A stretch of 44,389 bases of DNA from Verrucomicrobiaceae bacterium (GTDB taxonomy: Bacteria > Verrucomicrobiota > Verrucomicrobiia > Chthoniobacterales > Chthoniobacteraceae), in NCBI GenBank assembly GCA_005791535.1, contig SXWH01000254.1, positions 1 through 44,389 of the forward strand, in the 5' to 3' direction. Both the position numbers and the translations under genes were made by a program. Positions 23,168 to 33,100 of this stretch are shown here, one piece after another (position 1 is the stretch's first letter; each line of letters begins with the position of its first letter). A model generated the notes under the pieces. That model worked only from the letters and a program-made list of their open reading frames with translations. It had not been told where the DNA came from and did not search any database.

Positions 23168-23337
23168 AAGTGGGCTGCTGTGAAATCACGTCCCGGACAT
23201 CCGGGCAAGCATGGGAGTTGAAAATCCCGATCTTATTCCAAAACATGGCCGTTGACGCGTATTCCGGCGGGGCTCGCTTTGTGCCTGTGGAATGCTGTTG
23301 AACCGTTCGGAGCGGCTGTGAAATCATCCACGGCGTA

Positions 23338-24009
23338 ATGGAAAAGGAACACGTCGAATTGCTTGGAAACCGTCCTGCGCCCGCTGCCCGGTTGTTCGAA
23401 GGGCGTTTCATTTCGCTAAAGCCCCTCAACGTGGCGGCGGATGCGGCGGAGCTGTTTGCGGCGTCACATGACGGTGGAGCAGGGCAGTCGATTTGGCGTT
23501 ACATGACTGTCGGGCCGTTTGCGGATGCCTCATCGATGTCGATGTGGCTTCACGGCAGGACGGCGATTCCGGATATGATTTCGTACACAGTTCGAGACGC
23601 TGCGCGGGCTGCGGTCGTAGGATCGATTTCGCTGATGAGCATTCGACCCGAGCACGGCGTGGCGGAGTTGGGAGCGATCTGGTTCTCGCCCGCCGCGCAA
23701 AGAACGAAGGCGAACACCGAGGCGAATTTTCTGCTGCTGCAGTATTGCTTCGAAAAGCTCGGCTATCGCCGGATGGAGTGGAAATGCGATGCGCAAAATG
23801 GACGGAGTCGGGCGGCGGCGGAGCGCCTAGGCTACTCGTTTGAGGGGATTTTTCGTCAGCATCTCGTGGTGAAGGGGGCGAATCGCGATACGGCTTGGTT
23901 TTCGATGCTCGATCGTGACTGGCCCGGCATCGGTGCCGTGATGAAACGTTGGTTGTACGAGGATGATTCGGTCCCGCTGGGAACGTTGCTCGCGGCTCGG
24001 AAATCGTGA
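23338..24009 (+). CDS. GNAT family N-acetyltransferase (RimJ/RimL type)
   Basis: A 223-residue acetyltransferase. After an N-terminal stretch (GRFISLKPLN) it shows the RimJ/L-type pattern: VVGSISLMSIRPEHGVAELGAIWF, the acetyl-CoA region RTKANTEANFLLLQYCFEKLGYRRMEWKCDAQN, and SRAAAERLGYSFEGIFRQHLV. The glycine-rich Q/RxxGxG/A loop is replaced by an AAQRTKANTEA segment, as is common in this subgroup that acetylates proteins, small amines or antibiotics. The substrate is unknown. ATG 23338 has no clear ribosome-binding site. The VWA gene starts 43 bp downstream on the same strand. Confidence 0.85.
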   Translation: MEKEHVELLGNRPAPAARLFEGRFISLKPLNVAADAAELFAASHDGGAGQSIWRYMTVGPFADASSMSMWLHGRTAIPDMISYTVRDAARAAVVGSISLMSIRPEHGVAELGAIWFSPAAQRTKANTEANFLLLQYCFEKLGYRRMEWKCDAQNGRSRAAAERLGYSFEGIFRQHLVVKGANRDTAWFSMLDRDWPGIGAVMKRWLYEDDSVPLGTLLAARKS

Positions 24010-24052
24010 TCGTGGTTGACGGAATCATCGTGACATTCAGCATCGTTCCAGA

Positions 24053-24703
24053 ATGAAACGAGTCGCATATCTCTTCGTCGCAATGGTCGTCATGCTTGGT
24101 TGCGTAGCATACGGCGCTGAGGCCATCGCGATTGCCTTCGTGTTTGATACATCGGGCAGCATGCTGGAGAGCGTAAAGGATGCGCGTGGAGTTGATGTGC
24201 AGAAGTTCGAAGTCGGACGGAAGGCGATGGACGGTGTCGTGGAAAAGCTCACCCAGTTCTCGAAAACGAGCGACCGGCCGCTGCAGGTGGCCCTTTTTGT
24301 TTTCGATGGAAAGACCGGTGTTCGCGAGGTTCTGGCGCCCGGGAAATTTGACGCCGCGCGGTTGCGCGAGTCGCTGCCGCAAAGGAAGGACATCGCCGGA
24401 GGCACGCCGCTTGGGAGGGCAACGGATGCGGCTGCGAAATCGATCGCAGCGGTCCAGGCGTCGTCCAGGCATGTGATCGTGCTCACTGACGGCGACAATA
24501 CCGCCGGACCGAAGCCGGAGGACGCCATCCGCGCAGCGAAGGCACCGGTGCAGTACCATTTCATCGCTTTCGATGTAGACGCCCGCGTTTTCTCGGGAGT
24601 CAGGCAGGCAGGTGCCACGCTTCTTTCGGCGGGCGATGCCAAGCAGCTCGACGAACGGCTGGGATTTCTGCTGGAGGAGAAAATTCTTTTGGAGAAGGAA
24701 TGA
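24053..24703 (+). CDS. Exported von Willebrand factor type A domain protein
   Basis: A 216-residue protein: signal peptide (about 1-21) and one VWA domain filling the rest. The metal-ion-dependent adhesion site is complete: DxSxS at Asp32, Ser34 and Ser36 (FVFDTSGSM), the Thr in GGTPLG, and the Asp in VLTDGDNT. VWA domains bind protein ligands through a divalent metal; this one would act in the periplasm. It lies 67 bp before a PspA/IM30-like gene on the same strand, suggesting joint work in envelope maintenance, which is an inference from context. Confidence 0.85.
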   Translation: MKRVAYLFVAMVVMLGCVAYGAEAIAIAFVFDTSGSMLESVKDARGVDVQKFEVGRKAMDGVVEKLTQFSKTSDRPLQVALFVFDGKTGVREVLAPGKFDAARLRESLPQRKDIAGGTPLGRATDAAAKSIAAVQASSRHVIVLTDGDNTAGPKPEDAIRAAKAPVQYHFIAFDVDARVFSGVRQAGATLLSAGDAKQLDERLGFLLEEKILLEKE

Positions 24704-24770
24704 AAACGTAGCGGTGACAAATGATTGCTCCGCGCTAAAGTCACAACCTCGAAACACAACCCGATACACT

Positions 24771-25520
24771 ATGTTCCGCGCACTCAAACGACTCTTCATT
24801 TACCTCGGTCTCATGGCTGAGAAAGCCACCGAAACGGACGCCATTAATCAGGCTGTCGTGGAGCGCGGAATTCGCGATGCCCGAGAGAAGGCTGACAAAG
24901 CTCACTACGCGAACGGACAACTTGCCGGACAGGTGGCAAATCTAAAGGATCAAGTGAAGCGCCAGAACCGACAGAAACAGGAATTGCAGGGGCTCCTACA
25001 GGCCGCGATTGCTGCGAACGACGAAGAGAACGGCGCACACTACGCGGAAGAGCTGGCGAACATGGAGGGCGACATCGCCGAAAATACCGAGCAGCTCAAT
25101 CACCTTGAGGCACTCTACAAACAGAACACCGAAATCATCGCTAACAGCCTTCGTGAAGTGCAGCGCTTTCAGCGTGAGTTCGAGACGCTGAAAGCACGCG
25201 TAGCGGTCAGCAAGTCACTCGACGGGCTTGCCACGTTGATGAAAGGCAGTATCGGGGAATTGCAGGGAATGATGGGTGGCGACGTCGGTCAGAGCATGGA
25301 GCAATTGCGGCAGACGGCCGCCAATGGGGAAGGGCAGATGCGCGCGACGATGGACCTCGCAAAGGAACTGGGCAGCAATGTGCAGCGGCAGCAGGAAATG
25401 AAGAAAGCCCGCGGCAAAATGCTCTTCGAGGAATACAAGAAGAAGATGAATCAAGTAACGCCCGAAGCCCAGCAGCCCGCAGCAGAACAGGCCGCGCGCC
25501 AGAAAATTGCCGAGGGCTAA
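24771..25520 (+). CDS. PspA/IM30-like coiled-coil protein
   Basis: A 249-residue protein, almost wholly helical and charged, with long heptad coiled coils (about 30-175) and a short amphipathic N-terminal helix (MFRALKRLFIYLGLM), as in PspA/IM30/Vipp1 proteins that assemble into ESCRT-III-like membrane scaffolds. The C-terminal end is rich in Gln and Ala. Similarity is in architecture and length; assignment by eye is not certain. The ATG at 24771 gives the amphipathic helix; the open frame extends upstream into the VWA gene without sense. Its stop overlaps the stop of the convergent DUF4142-like gene by four bases. Confidence 0.65.
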   Translation: MFRALKRLFIYLGLMAEKATETDAINQAVVERGIRDAREKADKAHYANGQLAGQVANLKDQVKRQNRQKQELQGLLQAAIAANDEENGAHYAEELANMEGDIAENTEQLNHLEALYKQNTEIIANSLREVQRFQREFETLKARVAVSKSLDGLATLMKGSIGELQGMMGGDVGQSMEQLRQTAANGEGQMRATMDLAKELGSNVQRQQEMKKARGKMLFEEYKKKMNQVTPEAQQPAAEQAARQKIAEG

Positions 25521-26185
25521 AACTCGCGCAGTTTAGCCTTTGGCAGTGGTATGGCCGGTTTGGCCGGCGATGCTACGCGTGCTTTTGAACTTTCCGTGGA
25601 TTGTGTCGAAGGAGTTGGCGGAGTGATCGTGACCGGCGGATGCATGGCCGCATGAACAGAGGCGACTGTACGGAGTTGGGCTCCTAACTCGGGAAGGAAA
25701 TTTGAAATGAAATCCCGAATGGCTGGGTCTTTGGAATCTTCCGCGTTCTTCATCGATGCGAACAGGTCCCGATTTGTCGCCAGCAAAAGCTCCGTGAGAC
25801 TCGCATCGATACCCGGCTCGCTGTTATCGGCGAGCCTCTTGATGTATTCCTTTCGAACAGCCGATTCACGCTGATTCTCCGGGATGTTTCGCATTTCGGC
25901 GAGCGTGGAAAGGACCGTGGATTGTTGTGTGACCGACTGGGTGATTTGCCGTCCCAATTCGCGTAACTGCGTGCTTGTCGCGACAGAGGCGTGAAGCGCC
26001 AGCAGTTCCAGCGTCTTCAACTGGTCGATCGTCTGGGTGATGAACATCAAGTCGCGACCGCCGACTTGGGAATTGAGTAGAGGCGTCTTCTGCGCCGGCG
26101 TGCCGGTTGCTTTTTGGGTGGAGGGCTGTTGCGCAAACGATGGCAAAACGAGCGCGAGAAAAGCGAAGGCTGCTACAGGTTTCAT
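25517..26185 (-). CDS. Exported DUF4142-like helical protein
   Basis: A 222-residue protein with a signal peptide (about 1-19, VLPSFAQQ) and a helical domain resembling DUF4142 ferritin-like proteins (DLMFITQTIDQLKTLELLALHASVATSTQLRELG and a later NRDLFASMKNAEDSKDPAIRDF). Some classical metal ligands of ferritins are not evident. The last 40 residues are a Pro/Ser/Thr-rich tail. Start at 26185 gives the signal peptide. It lies 41 bp downstream of the outer-membrane protein gene and may be cotranscribed. Role unknown, probably periplasmic. Confidence 0.65.
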   Translation of the reverse strand: MKPVAAFAFLALVLPSFAQQPSTQKATGTPAQKTPLLNSQVGGRDLMFITQTIDQLKTLELLALHASVATSTQLRELGRQITQSVTQQSTVLSTLAEMRNIPENQRESAVRKEYIKRLADNSEPGIDASLTELLLATNRDLFASMKNAEDSKDPAIRDFISNFLPELGAQLRTVASVHAAMHPPVTITPPTPSTQSTESSKARVASPAKPAIPLPKAKLREF

Positions 26186-26226
26186 GGGATGGGAAATCAA
26201 CGGAGCGGAGTCGGCTGGTGTCGCCT

Positions 26227-28674
26227 TTAGAACGTAAGGGTGACGGTCATCAGTGCATTCCAAAGTACATCGTCAGCCTCGCCTTCGCGATTTTGCGGGC
26301 CGAATCCAGGAATCTGATCCGTGCTGCGACGGTAGATGTCCTTGTAGCCTTCGTCCGGAATGAGAAAGCCGACACCAGCGCCGACGATGATATTCTCCGT
26401 GAGGAGCGGCCTGTATTTCAAACCGAGGCTGAGATCCCATCCGAGCCGGTCGCTCACTTTGTTCGTGTGCAGAGCCCGTTCAATCGGCGCGGTTTGATCG
26501 AACCAGATGTAGTTCGCATTGAGGAACGCGCGTAACTTCGGGGTCACGTCTGCATCAAGCCCTGCGCCGACGATCTTCACACCTGGGTTTACGAAGTTCG
26601 ACTGCCCCTCAAATTTGCTGCTGCGAAGGCTCGGGATGAGGCTGTCGGGATTCTTCAAATTCACTGCTGTGCCTGCGAGGTTGAGACCTTCGTGAACGTA
26701 GTAACTGAACGGACCGCCGACGAAGAACGGAGCATCCACGATACTGTCGAATCCCGTGCCGCGATCATCCGTGGGATCGCTGTCGCCGCTCGCCCAGAAG
26801 CCGCTCAATTTGAAGCGCAGCCAGTCGCGATCGTAGCTTAATTCGAGCGCAGCCATTTGTGCATTCACGTCGATACGGCGCCCCGCCAGTCCGTTGAACT
26901 CATCTTCGCCCAGCGCCCAGTAGAATGCGTGCGTGATGTTCCAGCGCCCGATGTGACCGTCGCCAGCCCATCCCAGATAAACCGTGCGAACATCGTGCTC
27001 GCGGGCGTTTCCGAAATCGCCGAGTGGCGCGGGGCGGACGAGGAAATCGTTCTTATCGAAATGCTGCTGGCCGTCGTCGAAATTGAGGTGAAGCGACAGT
27101 TGGCCGGTGTAGCCTTTCCAGAGCAAGTCCTGCCGGTAGAGATTCGCGATGATGACCTGCTGCTCGCGCGAGTCGAACATGTTGAGCCCGCTGTAGGTGT
27201 CCTTCTCGCGGAGATTGAAATAGGCGAGATTGTATTGCCAGTGGTTGTTGTCCCAGTTGCCGAAAAGGCGGGCACCGAGGTTGGTGTCGCTGAAAATGAA
27301 ACCGCGGAAATCGGAGACGAAGGGCTGGATGCCGACCCGCGTGACCCAGAAATCGTAGTTATCGGAAAGGTCGCCGAGGTGGTATTCGAAGAACAACTCC
27401 TGCACGCCAAAGAAGTCCTTGTGCCGGTAGGTATTTCGTGTGCCAGCCTTGTCCTTCTCGTGGTCCGGGGCGTCGGGGAATTTCATTCCGGATTTCGGCT
27501 CGTTCGTGTTTGGATCGACGGCGACGAGTTTCTTCGCCGCGCCGAGCGGGCGGAGTTGTGGAGCGATGTAGTTGAACGCATCGCCGGGGCTCGCCACCGC
27601 GGAAAGCGCGCGGATTCCGCGACCGGTGTTTGTTCCAAATCCGTCGCGAAAGGCGGGAATCGCGCCGATTCTCTTGGTGTTCGGTTCGCTGCCGCTGGCC
27701 TGATTCACGCCACGCGGATCCGGATCGAGAAGGTTCTGTTCCCGAACCCAGACCCAGTTGTCGTTTTTCACGACCTGAAGCCGGAACAGCCATTCGACGG
27801 GTTTGAATGTTGTTTCGCCTTTGAATACTTCGAAGGTGAGCGAGCGGTCCGACGAAATCACGCGTTGTTCCCCGCGCCCGAAAAACTCCGAACTGTTCGG
27901 CGTGGCGGCGCTGATCCCCGACGGGACGGGCAGTCTGCGGTATTCAAAAAGGTTGAATGTTTTCGCGGTGATGTTGGCGAAAATTTCCTGCCCGATGATC
28001 GGCGCGTCACCCTTTAGTTTCGACTGTTCGTACGGGTGCCAGAGCTTCAGCGTTTCGCGGCCATCGCCGTACGGGACTTCATGCCGCGGGTCGAGGTAGC
28101 GCTGCCACTTGGGGAAGGGGATTGCCCAGCGGTTCACAAGTGCTTCCGAGTTCGGAAGGACACCGAGACCTTCCTGTCCCATCGGGTATTCGCGATAGTG
28201 GAAAATATTCGGCTGTTGCGAGAGCGAGCGGACTCCGCGGCGGGGCAGTCGGATGCCGGAGGCTGGGTCCACATTGTCGATGCGAGGGATGTAGAGAAAA
28301 TCGTCGCCAAAAAGCGATGGCCGGTCCGTGAGTTCAGGGAGTTTTCCAAACGGCGTATCCGACTGCGGAAGCCCGATGTCGAACGGCGTGCCGCCAATGT
28401 TCTTTGGCTCAGGAGGCGGCGCATCAGGCATCTTTGGCAAGGGTCGCAATTGTGGCTTCACGCGCACTGCGGGCGTGGCGATTCCACCCGGGTCGGGGTT
28501 GAATTGCAGCGGAGCTTTCGGTGGGATTTGCTGCCCTTCCGTGTGTGACGAGTGTGGCTTCCCCAGCGAACTCTCGGCGGAATAGGCAGCCGGAACCACC
28601 GCCCGCGAAACGGTAATCACCGCGAGCAGCGATGCGATCGAGCGGGCTAATGTGAAAGCGGGCCGGGATGCCAT
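26227..28674 (-). CDS. Outer-membrane beta-barrel protein
   Basis: An 815-residue protein: signal peptide (about 1-33, ending AAYSAE), a Pro-rich segment (about 48-95), then a long region rich in aromatic alternation typical of barrel strands (WQYNLAYFNLREKD, LSLHLNFDDGQQHF, LRFKLSGFWASGD, LGWDLSLGLKYRPL) and a C-terminal strand ending in Phe (MTVTLTF), the outer-membrane assembly signal. I do not recognise a substrate; it may be a porin or channel. Start at ATG 28674 is preferred over 28710. It lies 76 bp after smc and may be a separate unit with the DUF4142-like gene. Confidence 0.8.
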   Translation of the reverse strand: MASRPAFTLARSIASLLAVITVSRAVVPAAYSAESSLGKPHSSHTEGQQIPPKAPLQFNPDPGGIATPAVRVKPQLRPLPKMPDAPPPEPKNIGGTPFDIGLPQSDTPFGKLPELTDRPSLFGDDFLYIPRIDNVDPASGIRLPRRGVRSLSQQPNIFHYREYPMGQEGLGVLPNSEALVNRWAIPFPKWQRYLDPRHEVPYGDGRETLKLWHPYEQSKLKGDAPIIGQEIFANITAKTFNLFEYRRLPVPSGISAATPNSSEFFGRGEQRVISSDRSLTFEVFKGETTFKPVEWLFRLQVVKNDNWVWVREQNLLDPDPRGVNQASGSEPNTKRIGAIPAFRDGFGTNTGRGIRALSAVASPGDAFNYIAPQLRPLGAAKKLVAVDPNTNEPKSGMKFPDAPDHEKDKAGTRNTYRHKDFFGVQELFFEYHLGDLSDNYDFWVTRVGIQPFVSDFRGFIFSDTNLGARLFGNWDNNHWQYNLAYFNLREKDTYSGLNMFDSREQQVIIANLYRQDLLWKGYTGQLSLHLNFDDGQQHFDKNDFLVRPAPLGDFGNAREHDVRTVYLGWAGDGHIGRWNITHAFYWALGEDEFNGLAGRRIDVNAQMAALELSYDRDWLRFKLSGFWASGDSDPTDDRGTGFDSIVDAPFFVGGPFSYYVHEGLNLAGTAVNLKNPDSLIPSLRSSKFEGQSNFVNPGVKIVGAGLDADVTPKLRAFLNANYIWFDQTAPIERALHTNKVSDRLGWDLSLGLKYRPLLTENIIVGAGVGFLIPDEGYKDIYRRSTDQIPGFGPQNREGEADDVLWNALMTVTLTF

Positions 28675-28750
28675 TTCGCGCTTATAGCCAATTCCGACCG
28701 CCGCGGGCAAGCGCGGACGTTTCCGTAGTGAAAACGCAGCGCCGGCGCGC

Positions 28751-31700
28751 TTACGCTGCTCCGCCGGAACTTTCCATGTTTTCGCTCAGCAGGTTTGGCG
28801 ATTTGCCGAAGCTCTCGGCGACGGACGGAATCGGTGAGGCGTTCTCCGTGCCGAGAACATCGCGTTTTTCTCCGCTCTCGTCGCGATTGCGGAACTTCAC
28901 GCCGACGAGCTTCGACACACCGTGCTCTTCCATCGTCACGCCGTACAGGGCGTCGGCGCGTGCAATGGTGCGCTTGTTGTGGCTGATTACGACGAACTGA
29001 CTCTGCTGCACGAAGCGGTCGAGGATCTTGATGAAGCGGTTGATGTTCGATTCGTCGAGCGGCGCGTCCATTTCATCCAGCACGCAGAATGGCGACGGCT
29101 TAACCATGTAAATGGAGAAGAGCAGCGCGACCGCCGTCATGGTCTTCTCTCCGCCCGAGAGCAGCGTGATGCTCGTGAGCTGCTTGCCCGGCGGTTTTGC
29201 GATGATTTCGATGCCGCATTCCAGCGGGTCGGCTTCCTCGGTCATCACGAGGTTGGCCTGTCCGCCGCCGAACAGTTCGCGGAACATCTCCTGGAAGTTC
29301 ACGCGGATTTTTTCAAAAGTCTCCGCGAATAGCGTGCGCGTGGTGGTGTTGATTTTGTTAATCACCTCGATGAGTTCGGTCTTGGCCTTCTCGGTGTCTG
29401 TGATTTGGTTTTCGAGGAAGGAATTGCGCTGCTCAAGTTCCTCGTATTCCGCGATTGCATCAATGTTCACCGGCCCCATCGAGGCGAGGCGCGTGTCGAG
29501 TTCGCGGACCAGCACTTCCACGCGGCCCCAATCCAGACTCTCGTTTGTTAGAACCGGCGCTTCCGTGTCTTCAGCGCTTTCTGCTTCAGGCTCGGCGGTC
29601 GGTGTTTCCTCGGCTGCGGAGTTTTCGGAGTCGACGTTTGCATCGACCTTGCGCACGCGCTTTCCGATGTCGCGCAGGCATGCGGCAAGTGCGTAGCTGT
29701 CCGGCGTGAATTCGTTGAGGGCGATATTGTAGCGCTTCAGGATATGGTCGGAAATAGCGTTGGCCTTCAGCTCCAGCTGCGTGACACGCACTTCGAGTGC
29801 GCCGCGCTGCTCGACGCAGACGCTCTGTTCGCGACGAAGCATCCGAAGGCGTTCCGCGACTTCCTCTGCGCCGGAGACAAAAGCGCGGCGCTCTTCCTGA
29901 AGTCGGTTCACCGCTTCCTCTGCCTCGCCGACGCTTGCACGGAGGCGCTCCATATTTGCTTCAATCTCGGCATTCTCCGCATGAAGCGCGGCGGCGCGGT
30001 CATCATAGCTTGCGATGTCGCGGCGGCGTTCGTCGATCAAGCCGCGAAGCTCTTCGATACGCGCCTCCATCGGCTGCCGTTGATGGTGGAGCGACGAATG
30101 CCGCTGGCGTTCTGTCGCGACCTTGATCTTCAGGTCATTCAGCTCGGATGAGACCTCCGATTCCTGGGCGCGGAGCATCTCAAGGTCGTTCTGGGCTTCG
30201 TTCCGGCGGGCGATGAGCGCGTCGAACATCTCCATGGCTCCGCGGATTTCCGCTTCTGCCTCATCCATTTTTAATGCGGCCTCGGCACGGCGGGCCTCGG
30301 CGCTCTGCTTTTCCCAATCAAGATTCTGGAGCTTCTTTTCGGCGTCGCGCACCTGACTTTCCAAAAGCGATTGCTGGCCGCGAAGGGTGCTCAACTGCAT
30401 CGTCGCGTTCTGCTTCTCATTGCGTGCCTCCTCGATGGCTGCCGTGGCGGAATCAATCGCAGCTACTGCGGCATCGTGCCGCGCATTCAATGCGGCGACC
30501 TGCTCGCGCAGTCCCGCCACCTCGGCCTCAAGGCCGATGATTTGGTTCTTCCGGTGCAAAATGGAGTTCTCCTCATCCTGCTTGCTTGCGCCGCCGCGGA
30601 GCACGCCGTCTCCCGAGATGACTTCACCGGCGAGCGTTACGATTGCCGATCCGCGCATCTGAGGGAATACCCGCATCGCAGTCTCCAAGTCGGGCACCAG
30701 CACGCTGTGGTTTATCAGTCGTTCGACGGCGCGCGCGACCTCGGGTTCGGCTTTCACCTTGTTGATCACCCAATCAATCGCGCCGTGCGGCAGCAGCATC
30801 AGCTCGTTCGTCTCGTGTGTGAACATGCGATCCATGTCGCGAAGCAAAAGCGACGCGCGGCCGAGTTTTTGCGCAGTGAGAGTCTTCATCACGGACTCGG
30901 CGATCATCGTGTCCTTCATTATAATCGCCTGCAAATTTGCGCCAAGCAGCGCTTCAACAGCGGTAACGTATTCCGGGTCCACCTGAATGCTCTGTGCCAG
31001 CGCGCCATGAATCGCAGGCTTGAAAAAGTCCGGGTTGTCTAAGCCTGCTATCACTGCCTGTGTTCCCTCGCTCAGGCCTTCGCCGACGGTATTGAGTTGC
31101 TGGAGAACGCCAAGGCGTCCGTCGCGCTCGCTCAGCACACGCTGAGTCTCGCGGAGTTCTTTTTCCACCTGCGAAAAATTCTCCCGTGCCTCGCGCAGCA
31201 CGGATTCCGCGGCGCCGAGCGCGACCGTGCGGTTTTCAAGCTCGCGCGTGACCGCTTCGATATCGGCCGTCGCAGTATTCAACTGCTCGCGCAAACGCGT
31301 CACGGACTCCTCCGCACTCGCGGCGTCCTGTGCCAGCACGGCAAGGCGCGCTTCGGCACCGTCCCGTTGTTGAAGCACGTTGCTGCTTTGCGCACGCAGA
31401 CTGCCCAGACGGCTTTCCACACGGCCTGCATCATTTGCCAGAGCCGAGATTCGTGCGTCTGCATCGGCTCGTTGAGCAGTGAATCCTGCCGCGCGCGCCT
31501 GCACTTCCTCCATCCGACGAAGCTCGGAAGCGAGCATCTCTGTAATGCTCGTAAGCTCGCTGTCCGTGTCGCGGAGCTGCGTTTCCGCAAGCTGATACTT
31601 TTCCTCCGCAGCGGCGACATCGGAGCGATAGCGCTCCTGCAGTTGTTCAAATTCGAGCGCCCGCTCGGCATTGAAAGCCAGTCGATTTTCATGATTGCCG

Positions 31701-32590
31701 ATACGCTGGCGGATGTCCTGCACCGACTGCCGCGCGGCATTCAGCCGCTGCTCCATTTCCTCCAGCGCCGCGCGCTGCGCCTGTGCCTCCTCCTCGGCGG
31801 ACGACACGGCGATTTCCATTTCGTATGCCTTCGCCGCGAGCGAATCGAGTTCCTCGCGCGACGCCGCCCGCGACGAATCCAGCTCCGCCCACTGCCGCTG
31901 CGAGTGGTGAAGCTCCAGCGTTTTCAAATCGTCCAGCATCGCCTGGTAGCGACGCGCTTTTGCGGCCTGCCGCTGCACGCTGCCGATCTGCCGCTTCACT
32001 TCCTTGATGATGTCTGCAAGCCGCAGCAGATTCGCCTCGGTCGCCTCCAGCTTCCTCAGCGCCTCCTTGCGTTGGAATTTGTATTTCGTGATTCCCGCAG
32101 CCTCTTCGAAAATCGCGCGACGATCCTCCGGGCGGCTCGACAAAATCTGATCGATTTTGCCCTGCTCCATAATCGAATACGCCGAGCGTCCGATACCCGT
32201 ATCCATGAACAGCGTGTGAATGTCCTTCAGCCGGCAGGGCGTCCCGTTCAAAAGATACTCGGATCCGCCCTCGCGGAACACACGGCGGGTGATTTTCACC
32301 TCATGCCAGTCCAGCCCCAACTGCTCCTCACATTCGCTGAACGTCATCGACACCTCCGCCATCCCGAGAGCCTGCCGCGAGTCCGTGCCGGAGAAAATCA
32401 CGTCCGTCATCTCGCCGCCACGCAGCGCCTTTGCCGACTGCTCACCGAGCACCCAGCGGATGGAATCGAGCACGTTGGACTTTCCGCAGCCATTCGGCCC
32501 GACCACGCAGGTCACCCCCCGATCGAAGTTGAGCACGGTCTTTGGCGCAAACGATTTGAAGCCGAAAATTTCTAGCGATTTGAGATACAT
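28751..32590 (-). CDS. smc: Chromosome segregation protein SMC
   Basis: A 1279-residue SMC ATPase. The N-terminal head has Walker A GPNGCGKSN (31-39) and the Q-loop region EQSAKALRGGEMTDVIFSG; two long coiled-coil arms flank a hinge (about 520-690, GALAQSIQVDPEYVTAVEALLG to VISGDGVLRGGA); the C-terminal head has the ABC signature LLSGGEKTMTAVALLF and Walker B PFCVLDEMDAPLD. It forms the condensin ring with ScpA and ScpB, neither of which is here. An acidic, Glu-rich insert (AAEETPTAEPEAESAEDTE) interrupts the arm before the C-terminal head. A further 45 residues of low complexity follow the head. Starts at 32590. Confidence 0.95.
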   Translation of the reverse strand: MYLKSLEIFGFKSFAPKTVLNFDRGVTCVVGPNGCGKSNVLDSIRWVLGEQSAKALRGGEMTDVIFSGTDSRQALGMAEVSMTFSECEEQLGLDWHEVKITRRVFREGGSEYLLNGTPCRLKDIHTLFMDTGIGRSAYSIMEQGKIDQILSSRPEDRRAIFEEAAGITKYKFQRKEALRKLEATEANLLRLADIIKEVKRQIGSVQRQAAKARRYQAMLDDLKTLELHHSQRQWAELDSSRAASREELDSLAAKAYEMEIAVSSAEEEAQAQRAALEEMEQRLNAARQSVQDIRQRIGNHENRLAFNAERALEFEQLQERYRSDVAAAEEKYQLAETQLRDTDSELTSITEMLASELRRMEEVQARAAGFTAQRADADARISALANDAGRVESRLGSLRAQSSNVLQQRDGAEARLAVLAQDAASAEESVTRLREQLNTATADIEAVTRELENRTVALGAAESVLREARENFSQVEKELRETQRVLSERDGRLGVLQQLNTVGEGLSEGTQAVIAGLDNPDFFKPAIHGALAQSIQVDPEYVTAVEALLGANLQAIIMKDTMIAESVMKTLTAQKLGRASLLLRDMDRMFTHETNELMLLPHGAIDWVINKVKAEPEVARAVERLINHSVLVPDLETAMRVFPQMRGSAIVTLAGEVISGDGVLRGGASKQDEENSILHRKNQIIGLEAEVAGLREQVAALNARHDAAVAAIDSATAAIEEARNEKQNATMQLSTLRGQQSLLESQVRDAEKKLQNLDWEKQSAEARRAEAALKMDEAEAEIRGAMEMFDALIARRNEAQNDLEMLRAQESEVSSELNDLKIKVATERQRHSSLHHQRQPMEARIEELRGLIDERRRDIASYDDRAAALHAENAEIEANMERLRASVGEAEEAVNRLQEERRAFVSGAEEVAERLRMLRREQSVCVEQRGALEVRVTQLELKANAISDHILKRYNIALNEFTPDSYALAACLRDIGKRVRKVDANVDSENSAAEETPTAEPEAESAEDTEAPVLTNESLDWGRVEVLVRELDTRLASMGPVNIDAIAEYEELEQRNSFLENQITDTEKAKTELIEVINKINTTTRTLFAETFEKIRVNFQEMFRELFGGGQANLVMTEEADPLECGIEIIAKPPGKQLTSITLLSGGEKTMTAVALLFSIYMVKPSPFCVLDEMDAPLDESNINRFIKILDRFVQQSQFVVISHNKRTIARADALYGVTMEEHGVSKLVGVKFRNRDESGEKRDVLGTENASPIPSVAESFGKSPNLLSENMESSGGAA

Positions 32591-32860
32591 GGGTCGTATT
32601 TCCAGTAGTTTTCTGTCCTTAAAGGTGGTCGATGTTGAAATGGACTTTGCCGCCTCGCAAGCACAATTAGTTGTGGTTTTGCTGAGGTGTTGACCGCTAC
32701 ATAGAGTGGAGGGTGTTCCGTTGTGTCAGGCTGGCTCGCTGGGTTGACCGACCCGCTTTTAACCAAATCGGCGCGAGAATTCCTTTGCCAAAGCGCCCGC
32801 CCGTCGCATACGGTTCGCGTTCCTGATTCGCGGCGTCTTCGCTGCGACTTCGAGGATAGC

Positions 32861-32936
<76 letters not shown>

Positions 32937-33100
32937 CTCCCAGTTTGTTTCTCTTCGCCGCGCCGCGCCGCGACAGGCGCCCCACGCCCTAATACTGACG
33001 ATAGACTAACCACCGCTGCCTACTGCCCGTCTTCCGAGGCTACGGTTTTTGTCTGGCGGACGGGGCACGCTCGGTCCCTACTGCGGCGCGTTTTTAAACT

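Noticed and set aside
23426..24799. 457-codon minus-strand frame
   Set aside because: Antisense to the GNAT and VWA genes, both with intact motifs; composition is not protein-like.
26857..28017. 386-codon plus-strand frame
   Set aside because: Antisense to the outer-membrane barrel gene, an effect of GC-rich codon positions.
31097..32575. 492-codon plus-strand frame
   Set aside because: Antisense to the N-terminal part of smc; no motif.
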